From: Syntrophomonadaceae bacterium
Lineage (GTDB): Bacteria; Bacillota; Dethiobacteria; DTU022
Direction: 5' to 3'
Assembly: GCA_003553895.1 (NCBI GenBank)
Contig: PWFM01000130.1
Span: 1-10,428 of the forward strand
Length of the DNA: 10,428 bases
Shown: positions 1 to 6,047 of the stretch, in pieces
Layout: each line of letters starts with the position of its first letter
How positions within the stretch are numbered: the stretch's first letter is position 1
Made by a program: the position numbers and the translations under genes
The notes under the pieces: generated by a model
The model's database searches: none
The model's input: only the letters and a program-made list of their open reading frames with translations
Told to the model about the DNA's origin: nothing

Positions 1-408
1 AACCTGCTGGTCCTGCCTATCAACGATGCCCTCTTATACGTGGAACCGATTTTCCTGCAGGCTGAAGACGGGGGATTGCCGGAACTGGCCCGGGTTATAG
101 TCAGCTTCGAAGAAACGGTGGTTATGGGCGAGAGCCTGGATGAAGCGCTAATCCAGGTTTTCGGAGAGATAGACGAACTGCCTGCTGAAATACCGACCGA
201 AGATCTGCCAGATGACTTTGATATCGAAGATCCTGCTGTCGAAGTTCCTGTAGAGATCGATGCCGAACTGGCCGATTTGATCAGGCGGGCCCGTGATACC
301 TACGAGGAGGCCATTAAATATCAACAGGAAGGCAACTGGGCCGGTTACGGCGACAAGATCCAGGAGCTTGAGGATATCTTGTCTGATTTATCGCGCCTCG
401 CACCTTGA
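1..408 (+). CDS. UPF0182 family membrane protein, C-terminal fragment
   Basis: The reading frame is open from the first base of the window, so this is the 3' end of a longer gene; 135 residues and a TGA stop are present. The beginning (NLLVLPINDALLYVEP, then FLQAE and LPELARVIV) matches the conserved C-terminal block of UPF0182 proteins as I know them. These are large proteins with several N-terminal membrane segments and a long extracytoplasmic part, and their function is unknown. After an acidic stretch (about residues 57-80) comes a predicted helical tail ending in EGNWAGYGDKIQELEDIL, also typical of the family. A GTG at 40 could be mistaken for a start, but conserved family sequence lies upstream of it. 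The next gene begins 29 nt after the stop, so the two are probably co-transcribed. Family assignment is by motif recall only. Confidence 0.85.
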   Translation, partial: NLLVLPINDALLYVEPIFLQAEDGGLPELARVIVSFEETVVMGESLDEALIQVFGEIDELPAEIPTEDLPDDFDIEDPAVEVPVEIDAELADLIRRARDTYEEAIKYQQEGNWAGYGDKIQELEDILSDLSRLAP

Positions 409-424
409 TTTTGCAGGTGAAATT

Positions 425-440
425 GGAGGGGAATGCCTTG
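425..440 (+). promoter_or_regulatory. Ribosome binding site deciding the TTG start of the fusion gene
   Basis: GGAGGGG at 425-431 is followed by a 6-nt spacer and TTG at 438-440. The nearby ATG at 433 is out of frame. Starting here aligns RNase HI catalytic residues one or two positions from E. coli numbering. Confidence 0.7.
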
Positions 441-2090
441 TCCATAAGCGAATTTGATATCTATACTGACGGCGCCTGTTCCGGCAATCCCGGGCCGGGC
501 GGATGGGCGGCTGTGATCACCGGGGATGAACAGGTTCGTGAAATCAGCGGCTTTGAAGAAAGAACCACCAACCAGCGCATGGAGCTAAAAGCGGCTGTCG
601 AAGCCCTCCGCGTCGTTCCTCCCGGCAGCAGAGTCAGGTTATTCAGCGACAGCGCCTACCTGGTTAACTGTTTTAACCAGGGCTGGATTGAACGCTGGCA
701 AAAAAATGGCTGGCTGACCGGTAAAGGACAGCCGGTTGAGAACCAGGATCTCTGGCATGAATTGCTTGAGCTTTCCCGAATTAACCCGGTGGAGTGGATC
801 AAGGTTAAGGGGCACAGCACGGACCGGTTAAACCAGCGCTGTGACCACCTGGCCCGCGGGGCTATTACAAATTCCAGCAAAAGCGAAACCCCTGCAAAAA
901 AAGAAGGAACCGAGGGGGCGGAAGAACCTGTTCGGCAAGACCGGGAAATAATAACCGGAAATGAAACCAAACCGTCAGCCCTTAAAAGCGGCGGCGGGAA
1001 GTCCGGAGTGCGCAGGCTGGGCCTTTTAACCGGGGGCGGGGATTGTCCTGGCCTGAATGCTGTAATCAGGGCGGTGGTCAAGGGCGCTACGTACAATTAC
1101 AATATTGAAGTGGTCGGTTTTAACAGCGGTTTCAGGGGCCTCGTAGAAAATGATGCCGATCTGATTGACGATTTTGCCGTCTCCGGAATTTTGAACCGCG
1201 GCGGCACCATTCTCGGCACTTCCAATCGTGACAACCCCTTTGATTACCGTCCGGGTGGATCCTCAGATTACCGGGAAACCGATAATGATCGTTCCGGAGA
1301 TGCCGTAGATAACCTTAAAAAATGGGATATTGAAGGCCTGGTCGTGATTGGTGGTGATGGAAGCCTTCTTCTGGCCCACCGTTTTTGCAAGCTGGGCGTG
1401 CCCATAATCGGCATTCCGAAAACTATCGACAACGATCTTCCCGCTACCGATATCACTTTTGGTTTTGACTCTGCAGTAACTACAGCCACCGATGCTATCG
1501 ATAAAGTCCATACTACGGCTGAATCGCACCACCGGATTATGGTAGTGGAAGTAATGGGCCGCAATGCAGGCTGGATTGCTCTGCAGGCGGGAATGGCAGG
1601 GGGTGGCGATATTATCCTGATCCCGGAAGTGCCTTTTGAATACCAGTTTATTGTAGATAAAATAATGGAACGCAACAGGCGGGGAAAGAAATTTAGCATT
1701 ATTGTAGTCGCCGAAGGCGCTTATCCGGCGGGTGGAGAACCCATGTACCAGGCCAAAGGTAATGTAAAAAGGCTTGGTGGGATTAGCTCGCTCATTGCCC
1801 GGGAAATGGAAAACCGGACCGATATGGAAAGCCGGGCTACCGTGCTGGGACATCTGCAGCGCGGCGGCAGCCCGACATCATATGACCGGGTCCTGGCCAC
1901 CCGTTTCGGTGTTAAAGCGGTGGAACTTTTCCGGGAAAAAAAATACAACGAGATGGTTTGCCTCAAAGGAAATAATATTGAATCCGTCCCCCTGGAAGAA
2001 GCAGTAGCGGGAACCAAACGTGTCGATCCTTCAAGCGAACAGGTTAGAGCAGCCCTCGCCGTAGGAACTTCTTTCGGCTGCCCGATCTAA
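438..2090 (+). CDS. rnhA-pfkA: Fusion protein: ribonuclease HI + 6-phosphofructokinase
   Basis: One uninterrupted frame of 550 codons encodes two complete enzymes. Residues 1-141 are RNase HI, which cuts the RNA strand of RNA-DNA hybrids. D11 (TDGACSGNPG), E49 (RMELKAA), D71 (FSDSAY), H126 (KGHST) and D136 (CDHLAR) match E. coli D10/E48/D70/H124/D134 almost number for number. Residues about 142-190 are a Lys/Glu/Gly/Ser-rich linker with no domain I recognise. Residues 191-550 are a phosphofructokinase, which phosphorylates fructose 6-phosphate in glycolysis. It has GGGDCPGLNAVIR (199-211), GGDGS (305-309), PKTIDND (327-333, catalytic D331), MGRNAGW (373-379) and GHLQRGGSP (471-479). The Gly308/Lys328 pair resembles the mixed-substrate PFK group, so ATP or PPi could be the phosphoryl donor. 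I chose TTG 438 because GGAGGGG at 425-431 lies 6 nt upstream; an in-frame TTG at 405 has no comparable site. A single polypeptide is what the sequence predicts, but separate PFK translation is possible. Confidence 0.9.
   Translation: MSISEFDIYTDGACSGNPGPGGWAAVITGDEQVREISGFEERTTNQRMELKAAVEALRVVPPGSRVRLFSDSAYLVNCFNQGWIERWQKNGWLTGKGQPVENQDLWHELLELSRINPVEWIKVKGHSTDRLNQRCDHLARGAITNSSKSETPAKKEGTEGAEEPVRQDREIITGNETKPSALKSGGGKSGVRRLGLLTGGGDCPGLNAVIRAVVKGATYNYNIEVVGFNSGFRGLVENDADLIDDFAVSGILNRGGTILGTSNRDNPFDYRPGGSSDYRETDNDRSGDAVDNLKKWDIEGLVVIGGDGSLLLAHRFCKLGVPIIGIPKTIDNDLPATDITFGFDSAVTTATDAIDKVHTTAESHHRIMVVEVMGRNAGWIALQAGMAGGGDIILIPEVPFEYQFIVDKIMERNRRGKKFSIIVVAEGAYPAGGEPMYQAKGNVKRLGGISSLIAREMENRTDMESRATVLGHLQRGGSPTSYDRVLATRFGVKAVELFREKKYNEMVCLKGNNIESVPLEEAVAGTKRVDPSSEQVRAALAVGTSFGCPI
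996..1010 (+). promoter_or_regulatory. Possible internal ribosome binding site and GTG start for PFK alone
   Basis: Inside the fusion gene, GGGAAG at 996-1001 lies 6 nt before an in-frame GTG at 1008-1010. That codon falls where stand-alone phosphofructokinases normally begin, giving M/V-RRLGLLTGGG. Initiation here would yield a free PFK of 360 residues from the same message. The match to a Shine-Dalgarno sequence is moderate, and the region is purine-rich by composition, so it may be fortuitous. Confidence 0.35.
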
Positions 2091-2126
2091 CTACCGGGTT
2101 GTCAGGCAGGCCGCACTGGGGCAGGA

Positions 2127-2954
2127 TTAGATCATTGGTTTGGTAGAAATGATAATAAAGATCAGCAGCCCACCATATGCCAGCAAGATCAGGGCTGCCA
2201 TGAAGTCGGCCCTGCCCATGTGCAGGGTTTTCATTTTAGTCCGGCCCTTCCCCCCGGTGTAGCTGCGGGCGTCCATAGCCACGATCAGCTCTTCAGCCCG
2301 TTTGAAGGCGCCGATAAAAAGAGGCAAGAATACCGGGAAGATTTTCCTGGTTTTTTGGATGAAGTTACCCCGATCAAAAGCAACGCCTCGCGCCATCTGC
2401 GCTTTGATAATTTTTTCCAGTTCTTCGGCTAAGATCAGGACAAAGCGGAGGGCTATAACCAGGGTCATAACCAGTTCCTGGGAAGGAAGGCCGATCATGC
2501 GCAGCGGTTTGAGCAGGCTTTCCAACCCGTCGGTCAGGCTGACTACGGAGGTGGTCAGGGTCAGGAAAGTGGTGACGGTAAACAGGAACAGCACTCTTAA
2601 GATGATCAGGTTGCCCATATGCAGACCGGCATCGGTGGCTTCAAAGATCCACCAGTGAAAGTAGACAGTCGCATCGGGGGTTTTAAAAAGGAAGAGCTGA
2701 AAAACCCACATTATAGCCAGAACAGGCAGCATCGGTTTCAGCCCGCGCAGGGCGTAACCGGTTGGAATGCCGGACAGCGAGACCAGCGCTCCAATGAAGA
2801 TGGCTGAAAGGGCAAAGGCGGAATAAGAGCGGGTGAATAAAAGCAGGACTATGATCCCGGCCGCCGCAAGAATTTTCGTCCTGGGGTCAAGGTTGTGGAT
2901 AAAGCTTCTGCCCGGCAGGTAAACACCCAGGGTGATATTTTTGGTCAGCTCCAT
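2127..2954 (-). CDS. ecfT: ECF transporter transmembrane component EcfT
   Basis: This is the membrane scaffold of an energy-coupling factor transporter. It links the two ATPases to the substrate-binding S component so that ATP hydrolysis drives uptake. The 275-residue protein has hydrophobic segments at about 28-62, 73-90, 112-137 and 160-176, and a final pair near 206-216 and 250-271. Between them lies the cytoplasmic coupling region with the two family motifs: MARG at 187-190 and DARSY at 228-232. These Ala-Arg motifs dock into the ATPase grooves. The second is ARS rather than the commoner ARG. Length and the N-terminal HNLDPRTK signature fit the CbiQ/EcfT family. Its ATG shares one base with the ecfA2 stop (TAATG), so the two are translationally coupled. 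It converges on the RNase HI-PFK gene across a 36-nt gap in which I see no clear terminator. Confidence 0.92.
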   Translation of the reverse strand: MELTKNITLGVYLPGRSFIHNLDPRTKILAAAGIIVLLLFTRSYSAFALSAIFIGALVSLSGIPTGYALRGLKPMLPVLAIMWVFQLFLFKTPDATVYFHWWIFEATDAGLHMGNLIILRVLFLFTVTTFLTLTTSVVSLTDGLESLLKPLRMIGLPSQELVMTLVIALRFVLILAEELEKIIKAQMARGVAFDRGNFIQKTRKIFPVFLPLFIGAFKRAEELIVAMDARSYTGGKGRTKMKTLHMGRADFMAALILLAYGGLLIFIIISTKPMI

Positions 2955-3820
2955 TATTTACGGGCCTCCATTTCTCTTAAGGCGGCGGTTATTACCCTGA
3001 TTGCTTCATTTACATTTAAAGCTCCAGCCGGCAGGTTGAAACCGGCGGAGCGCAGTTTGTCGATCAGGACGGTTACTTCCGGCAATTGCAGGCCAATGGA
3101 ACGCAGTTCCTCGATGCGGGCAAAAACTTCCCTGGTTGCATCATCCATAATAACCCTGCCCTCGTTGATAACGATAATCCTTTCAGCCATGGAAGCTACT
3201 TCATCCATACTGTTGCTGATAAAGATGATGGTTATATTCTGCCGGCGGTGCAGTTCCCTGATCAAGGTAAGGATTTCTTCCCGGCCCCGCGGGTCCAAGC
3301 CGGCAGTAACGTCATCAAGGACCAGCACCTGCGGTTTGCAGGCTAAAACCCCGGCAATAGCAGCCCGCCTTTTTTGGCCGCCGCTTAAAGCGAAGATGTC
3401 CCGGTTATAAAGGGTTTTATAATCGAGGCCGACCTGGGCCATCGCTTTTCGGACCCGATCTTCTATTTCTTCCCGGGGCAGTTTCATGTTGAAGGGACCG
3501 AAGGCGATATCTTCTCCCACCGTGGGGGCAAAAAGCTGGTAATCGGGGTTTTGAAATACATATCCGACCCGGTGGCGGATTGATACCAGGTCAGCCTGCT
3601 TGTCTTTTGTATCGAGGCCGTCTATCAGCACTTTTCCCTGGCGGGGAATATGAAGGGCATTTAAATGCTGGGCCAGGGTTGTTTTGCCCGAGCGGGTCGG
3701 CCCGATTATGCCGACAAACTCACCTGCGCCTATTGATAAATTAATATCGAAAAGGACCTGTTTTTCAAAAGGGGTCCCTTCCTTATAACTGTGGCTGAGG
3801 TTTATGACTTCAATTGGCAT
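2954..3820 (-). CDS. ecfA2: ECF transporter ATPase EcfA2 with degenerate catalytic residues
   Basis: This is one of the two ATP-binding subunits of the ECF transporter (288 residues). It has a Walker A GPTRSGKTT (40-48), Q-loop Q90 in VFQNPDYQL and a canonical signature LSGGQKRR (145-152). The EcfA2-type C-terminal extension runs from about 235. Two catalytic positions are altered. Walker B reads VLVLDDVTAGLD, so Asp170 stands where the catalytic Glu should be and Val replaces the usual Pro. The switch loop reads FISNSMDEVA, so Asn203 replaces the usual His. I re-read both codons on the minus strand (GAC and AAC). Each is one base from the consensus codon, and the frame is intact. The Walker A Arg43 is also unusual. 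These changes predict ATP binding with weak or no hydrolysis at this site. It overlaps ecfA1 by 19 nt upstream and ecfT by 1 nt downstream. Confidence 0.93.
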   Translation of the reverse strand: MPIEVINLSHSYKEGTPFEKQVLFDINLSIGAGEFVGIIGPTRSGKTTLAQHLNALHIPRQGKVLIDGLDTKDKQADLVSIRHRVGYVFQNPDYQLFAPTVGEDIAFGPFNMKLPREEIEDRVRKAMAQVGLDYKTLYNRDIFALSGGQKRRAAIAGVLACKPQVLVLDDVTAGLDPRGREEILTLIRELHRRQNITIIFISNSMDEVASMAERIIVINEGRVIMDDATREVFARIEELRSIGLQLPEVTVLIDKLRSAGFNLPAGALNVNEAIRVITAALREMEARK

Positions 3821-4644
3821 AGACTGGCAATTAAATCCTCCGTGTGAATAATACCCGGTTTAATGTCAAATCCTTCCCGGCGCAAACCATCACCGATCTG
3901 TGCAGCAATCGGAAAATCGAGGCCTGTTTTCTTAACCTCTTTGCTCCTGCAAAAAATGCTGCCCGGAGGGCCCTCCATTTTAACCGAGCCGTTTTCCATG
4001 ACGATCATCCGGTCACAATGTATAACCTCGTTCATGAAGTGGGTTAAGAGCACAATGGTGATCCCCTCTTCCCGGTTTAAATGAATGGCGCTTTCCAGGA
4101 GTTCTCGCCGTCCGCGGGGATCGAGGTGGGCGGTGGGTTCATCCAGAACGATACATTCCGGCTTCATAGCTAAAACGCCGGCTATAGCTACCTGCTGCTT
4201 CTGGCCTTCCGATAAATTATGAGGCGGTTCATTTCTCAGTTCTTCCAGGCCCAACGTGTGCAGGGCCCAGTTGACCCGTTCGATTATTTCTGGTTGGGGT
4301 AGTCCCAGGTTTTCCGGCCCGAAGGCGATATCTTCTTCCACGATACTGCTGACCAGCTGGTTGTCCGGGTTTTGAAAGACCATACCGATGATCTTGCGGA
4401 TTTCGGGAATGTTTTCTTTGCTGACGGTAGATAAACCTTTTACGAAAACCTCTCCCTGACCGGGTGTGAGCAGGGCGTTGAAGTGCCGGGCCAGGGTGGA
4501 CTTACCTGAACCGTTCTGACCGGTTATGGCCAGGATTTCTCCCTGAAAAACATTCATATTTACATTGTACAGAGCCTTGACCTGATCTTTAGTCCCCGAG
4601 CGGTAGAAGTAAGTAAGGTTTGTTGTTTCGATCAGCTTTTCCAA
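3802..4644 (-). CDS. ecfA1: ECF transporter ATPase EcfA1 with altered signature motif
   Basis: This is the second ATP-binding subunit of the ECF transporter (280 residues). Its own catalytic set is complete: Walker A GQNGSGKST (42-50), Q-loop Q91, Walker B CIVLDEPTAHLD with catalytic Glu169, and switch His202 in LLTHFMNEV. Its signature motif reads LSEGQKQQ (144-151), with Glu where the consensus LSGGQ has Gly. I checked the codon on the minus strand (GAA). In ABC dimers this motif completes the ATP site of the partner, here EcfA2. The start is a TTG at 4644, with GGAG about 10 nt upstream; an upstream ATG at 4660 runs into a stop after three codons. It follows the S component by 25 nt. The assignment as A1 rather than A2 rests on gene order and motif details. 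Confidence 0.92.
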   Translation of the reverse strand: MEKLIETTNLTYFYRSGTKDQVKALYNVNMNVFQGEILAITGQNGSGKSTLARHFNALLTPGQGEVFVKGLSTVSKENIPEIRKIIGMVFQNPDNQLVSSIVEEDIAFGPENLGLPQPEIIERVNWALHTLGLEELRNEPPHNLSEGQKQQVAIAGVLAMKPECIVLDEPTAHLDPRGRRELLESAIHLNREEGITIVLLTHFMNEVIHCDRMIVMENGSVKMEGPPGSIFCRSKEVKKTGLDFPIAAQIGDGLRREGFDIKPGIIHTEDLIASLCQLKS

Positions 4645-4669
4645 AGATTTACAACTCCATTGCTCAGGC

Positions 4670-5281
4670 TTATTTTTCGGACGGGCGGATCCTCTGGATG
4701 CCCTGGACCAGGATTACCGTTAAGATTGCGGCCACGATTAGTTCGGGAACACCATGCAGAACGCCGATCGATATGGATACTTCAGCGGGCAGATAACCCC
4801 TCCAGGTGGCCATGCTCATGACCAGGACTGTATTGGTGGCAGAGCCAAAGGCGCCGGCAAGCAGGTAGGGAAGGATCTGGACTGTTTTCGATTGCAGACC
4901 GCCTGGGGGCGGTGCAGAACCCCCGGCTTCCAGATTCGGCTCTGCTGCCGGACGGGAGGCCAGGGTTATCGCCTTTTTACTCAAAAAATAGACCAGGTAG
5001 GAAACGACGCCGATAAAGAGGCGGGGAAATATGGAAACCAGGGGATCGGCGAAAAACGGAGCCCCCGGCTGCAAAAAACTAAATAGGCCGAATATGGCTC
5101 CGGTAATCAAGCCAACTACCGGCCCTTCAAGGACTCCGCCCAGGATAACGGGGATGTGCATAATGGTGGCATGGCCTGCCGGGGTCGGCACGGGAATAAA
5201 ACCAAGCCTGGTAACACCCAGTAAAATCGCTATCGCGCCCAGGATTCCTGATATAACTATTTTCCTCACCGATAAGTTCAT
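4670..5281 (-). CDS. ECF transporter substrate-binding (S) component, substrate unknown
   Basis: This integral membrane protein of about 203 residues should capture the substrate for the ECF module encoded just downstream. It starts MNLSVRKIVISGILGAI, typical of S components, which use the first helix to contact EcfT. The run HATIMHIPVILGGVLEGPVVGL (37-58), followed by a Gly-rich helix, resembles the broad ECF_trnsprt family that includes pantothenate- and other vitamin-specific members. I cannot fix the ligand. Residues about 104-132 form a Pro/Gly/Ala-rich hydrophilic insert between membrane segments that looks longer than usual. ATG 5281 was chosen because AGGAGGA (5294-5300) lies upstream and homology begins there. 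The spacing of 12 nt is long, and in-frame ATGs at 5305 and 5314 remain possible but lack a ribosome binding site. Confidence 0.85.
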   Translation of the reverse strand: MNLSVRKIVISGILGAIAILLGVTRLGFIPVPTPAGHATIMHIPVILGGVLEGPVVGLITGAIFGLFSFLQPGAPFFADPLVSIFPRLFIGVVSYLVYFLSKKAITLASRPAAEPNLEAGGSAPPPGGLQSKTVQILPYLLAGAFGSATNTVLVMSMATWRGYLPAEVSISIGVLHGVPELIVAAILTVILVQGIQRIRPSEK

Positions 5282-5370
5282 ATTGCTGTAAGTTCCTCCT
5301 GTCATTATTGTCATTAACCAGAGTTAAAAATTCTACATCAATGCGGGTATTCCTTCACTAACCTCTTTTA

Positions 5371-5441
5371 TTCCCGGCAACTTCATGCGATCTTGTTGAT
5401 AAAGAGCCCCTGTAAGGCCAAACTGCAAACGCTGCCGGGAA
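5371..5441. repeat. Inverted repeat with 53-nt spacer between the ECF operon and the lipoprotein gene
   Basis: TTCCCGGCA at 5371-5379 is the exact reverse complement of TGCCGGGAA at 5433-5441. One mismatch further in, another C-G pair follows. The arms enclose 53 nt and lie in the untranslated region of both divergent genes: upstream of the S component on the minus strand and of the lipoprotein on the plus strand. As RNA it would close a multi-branch structure. I could not match it to TPP, FMN, THF, preQ1, cobalamin or c-di-GMP riboswitch consensus sequences from memory. Confidence 0.5.
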
Positions 5442-5504
5442 GGAAAAGCCGTCTAAATGCAGAATAATATAAAACACGACAAAATTAAAGAGGTAATGCG
5501 GCTG

Positions 5505-5945
5505 ATGAAAAGAATTCTTCTACAGACTTTTAGGCTTAAAGGGTGGCTGGTTTTGGTCTTAATCCCGGTCTTGCTGTTTTCTGTGTCTTGTGAACAAGAA
5601 GAGGTGGAGCGCGAACCGGATAGCACATCTGTTGGCGGCTCTGTGCTGGAAACAGGTTATGAAGTTGATGAAGATAAAAAAGTCTTGTCTCCTCAAGACA
5701 CCTTTAAAGCCAACGAAGACTTTTATTTTTCCTTTTACAATAATGAACCCTTTGGTGTTGAAGAGGTAAAGGTCGAGTTAATTTTCAGTGAAACGGAAAA
5801 AGTGAAAGCGGAGAACACTTATGATGTCGATCCGGAGTGGGATCAGGTGGCCGACATGATCTGGTTTGGGCAGCCGGGAATGTACAAAATTTCGGTTGAA
5901 GTCGGCGATGAGGTTCGAGCGACCCGTGAAATTATCATTGAGTAA
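5505..5945 (+). CDS. Small predicted lipoprotein, function unknown
   Basis: I do not recognise this protein. From ATG 5505 it has 146 residues. The first part has a basic start (MKRILLQTFRLK), a hydrophobic segment WLVLVLIPVLLF, then SVSC with Cys29 followed by acidic residues. This fits a lipoprotein signal peptide, although Ser rather than Leu at position -3 is a weak lipobox. After a short charged linker, residues about 60-146 are rich in alternating hydrophobic/polar strands (for example FYFSFYNNEPF, VEEVKVELIF and MYKISVEVG). This suggests a small beta-sandwich exposed outside the membrane. An AAAGAGG at 5487-5493 favours ATG 5505. An in-frame ATG at 5457 with GGGAAGGA 12 nt upstream would add 16 polar residues before the signal peptide. 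The gene stands alone, divergent from the ECF operon and convergent with the next gene. Confidence 0.75.
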   Translation: MKRILLQTFRLKGWLVLVLIPVLLFSVSCEQEEVEREPDSTSVGGSVLETGYEVDEDKKVLSPQDTFKANEDFYFSFYNNEPFGVEEVKVELIFSETEKVKAENTYDVDPEWDQVADMIWFGQPGMYKISVEVGDEVRATREIIIE

Positions 5946-5974
5946 CCGATGAGTAACTGATTTGCGCATAATAA

Positions 5975-6006
5975 AACCGGCGCTTTTTAATATGTAAGCG
6001 CCGGTT
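5975..6006 (-). terminator. Intrinsic terminator of the amino acid dehydrogenase gene, possibly bidirectional
   Basis: AACCGGCGCTT (5975-5985) and AAGCGCCGGTT (5996-6006) form a perfect 11-bp stem with a 10-nt A/T-rich loop. Read on the minus strand the stem is followed by TTTTATTAT, a good U-tract, and it lies about 40 nt past the dehydrogenase stop. On the plus strand it could also stop lipoprotein transcripts, but the following sequence is not T-rich. Confidence 0.85.
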
Positions 6007-6047
6007 GATCATCAATGTATGCTTTAACTGGAAGCCGGAAAAGGTTC

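Noticed and set aside
1263..1853. Open frame of 196 codons on the minus strand inside the PFK region
   Set aside because: It lies wholly opposite conserved PFK motifs, has no recognisable domain and no convincing ribosome binding site. It is a shadow of the sense gene, as is the shorter minus-strand frame at 656-1096.
2091..2126. Terminator between the converging PFK and ecfT genes
   Set aside because: Short G/C runs are present, but I find no stable stem followed by a T-tract on either strand.
2954..3820. EcfA2 as a pseudogene because of its altered catalytic residues
   Set aside because: The frame is full length with intact Walker A lysine, Q-loop, signature and C-terminal domain. The changes are matched by one in the partner, which fits a functional asymmetric pair better than decay.
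5282..5314. Upstream ATG starts (5314, 5305) for the ECF S component
   Set aside because: They lack Shine-Dalgarno sequences and would place the strong AGGAGGA inside the coding region. Family homology begins at ATG 5281.
5315..5370. preQ1-like riboswitch on the minus strand (GAGGTTAG and ACCC elements)
   Set aside because: The closing stem partner and the A-rich tail needed for the preQ1-I fold are missing or misplaced.
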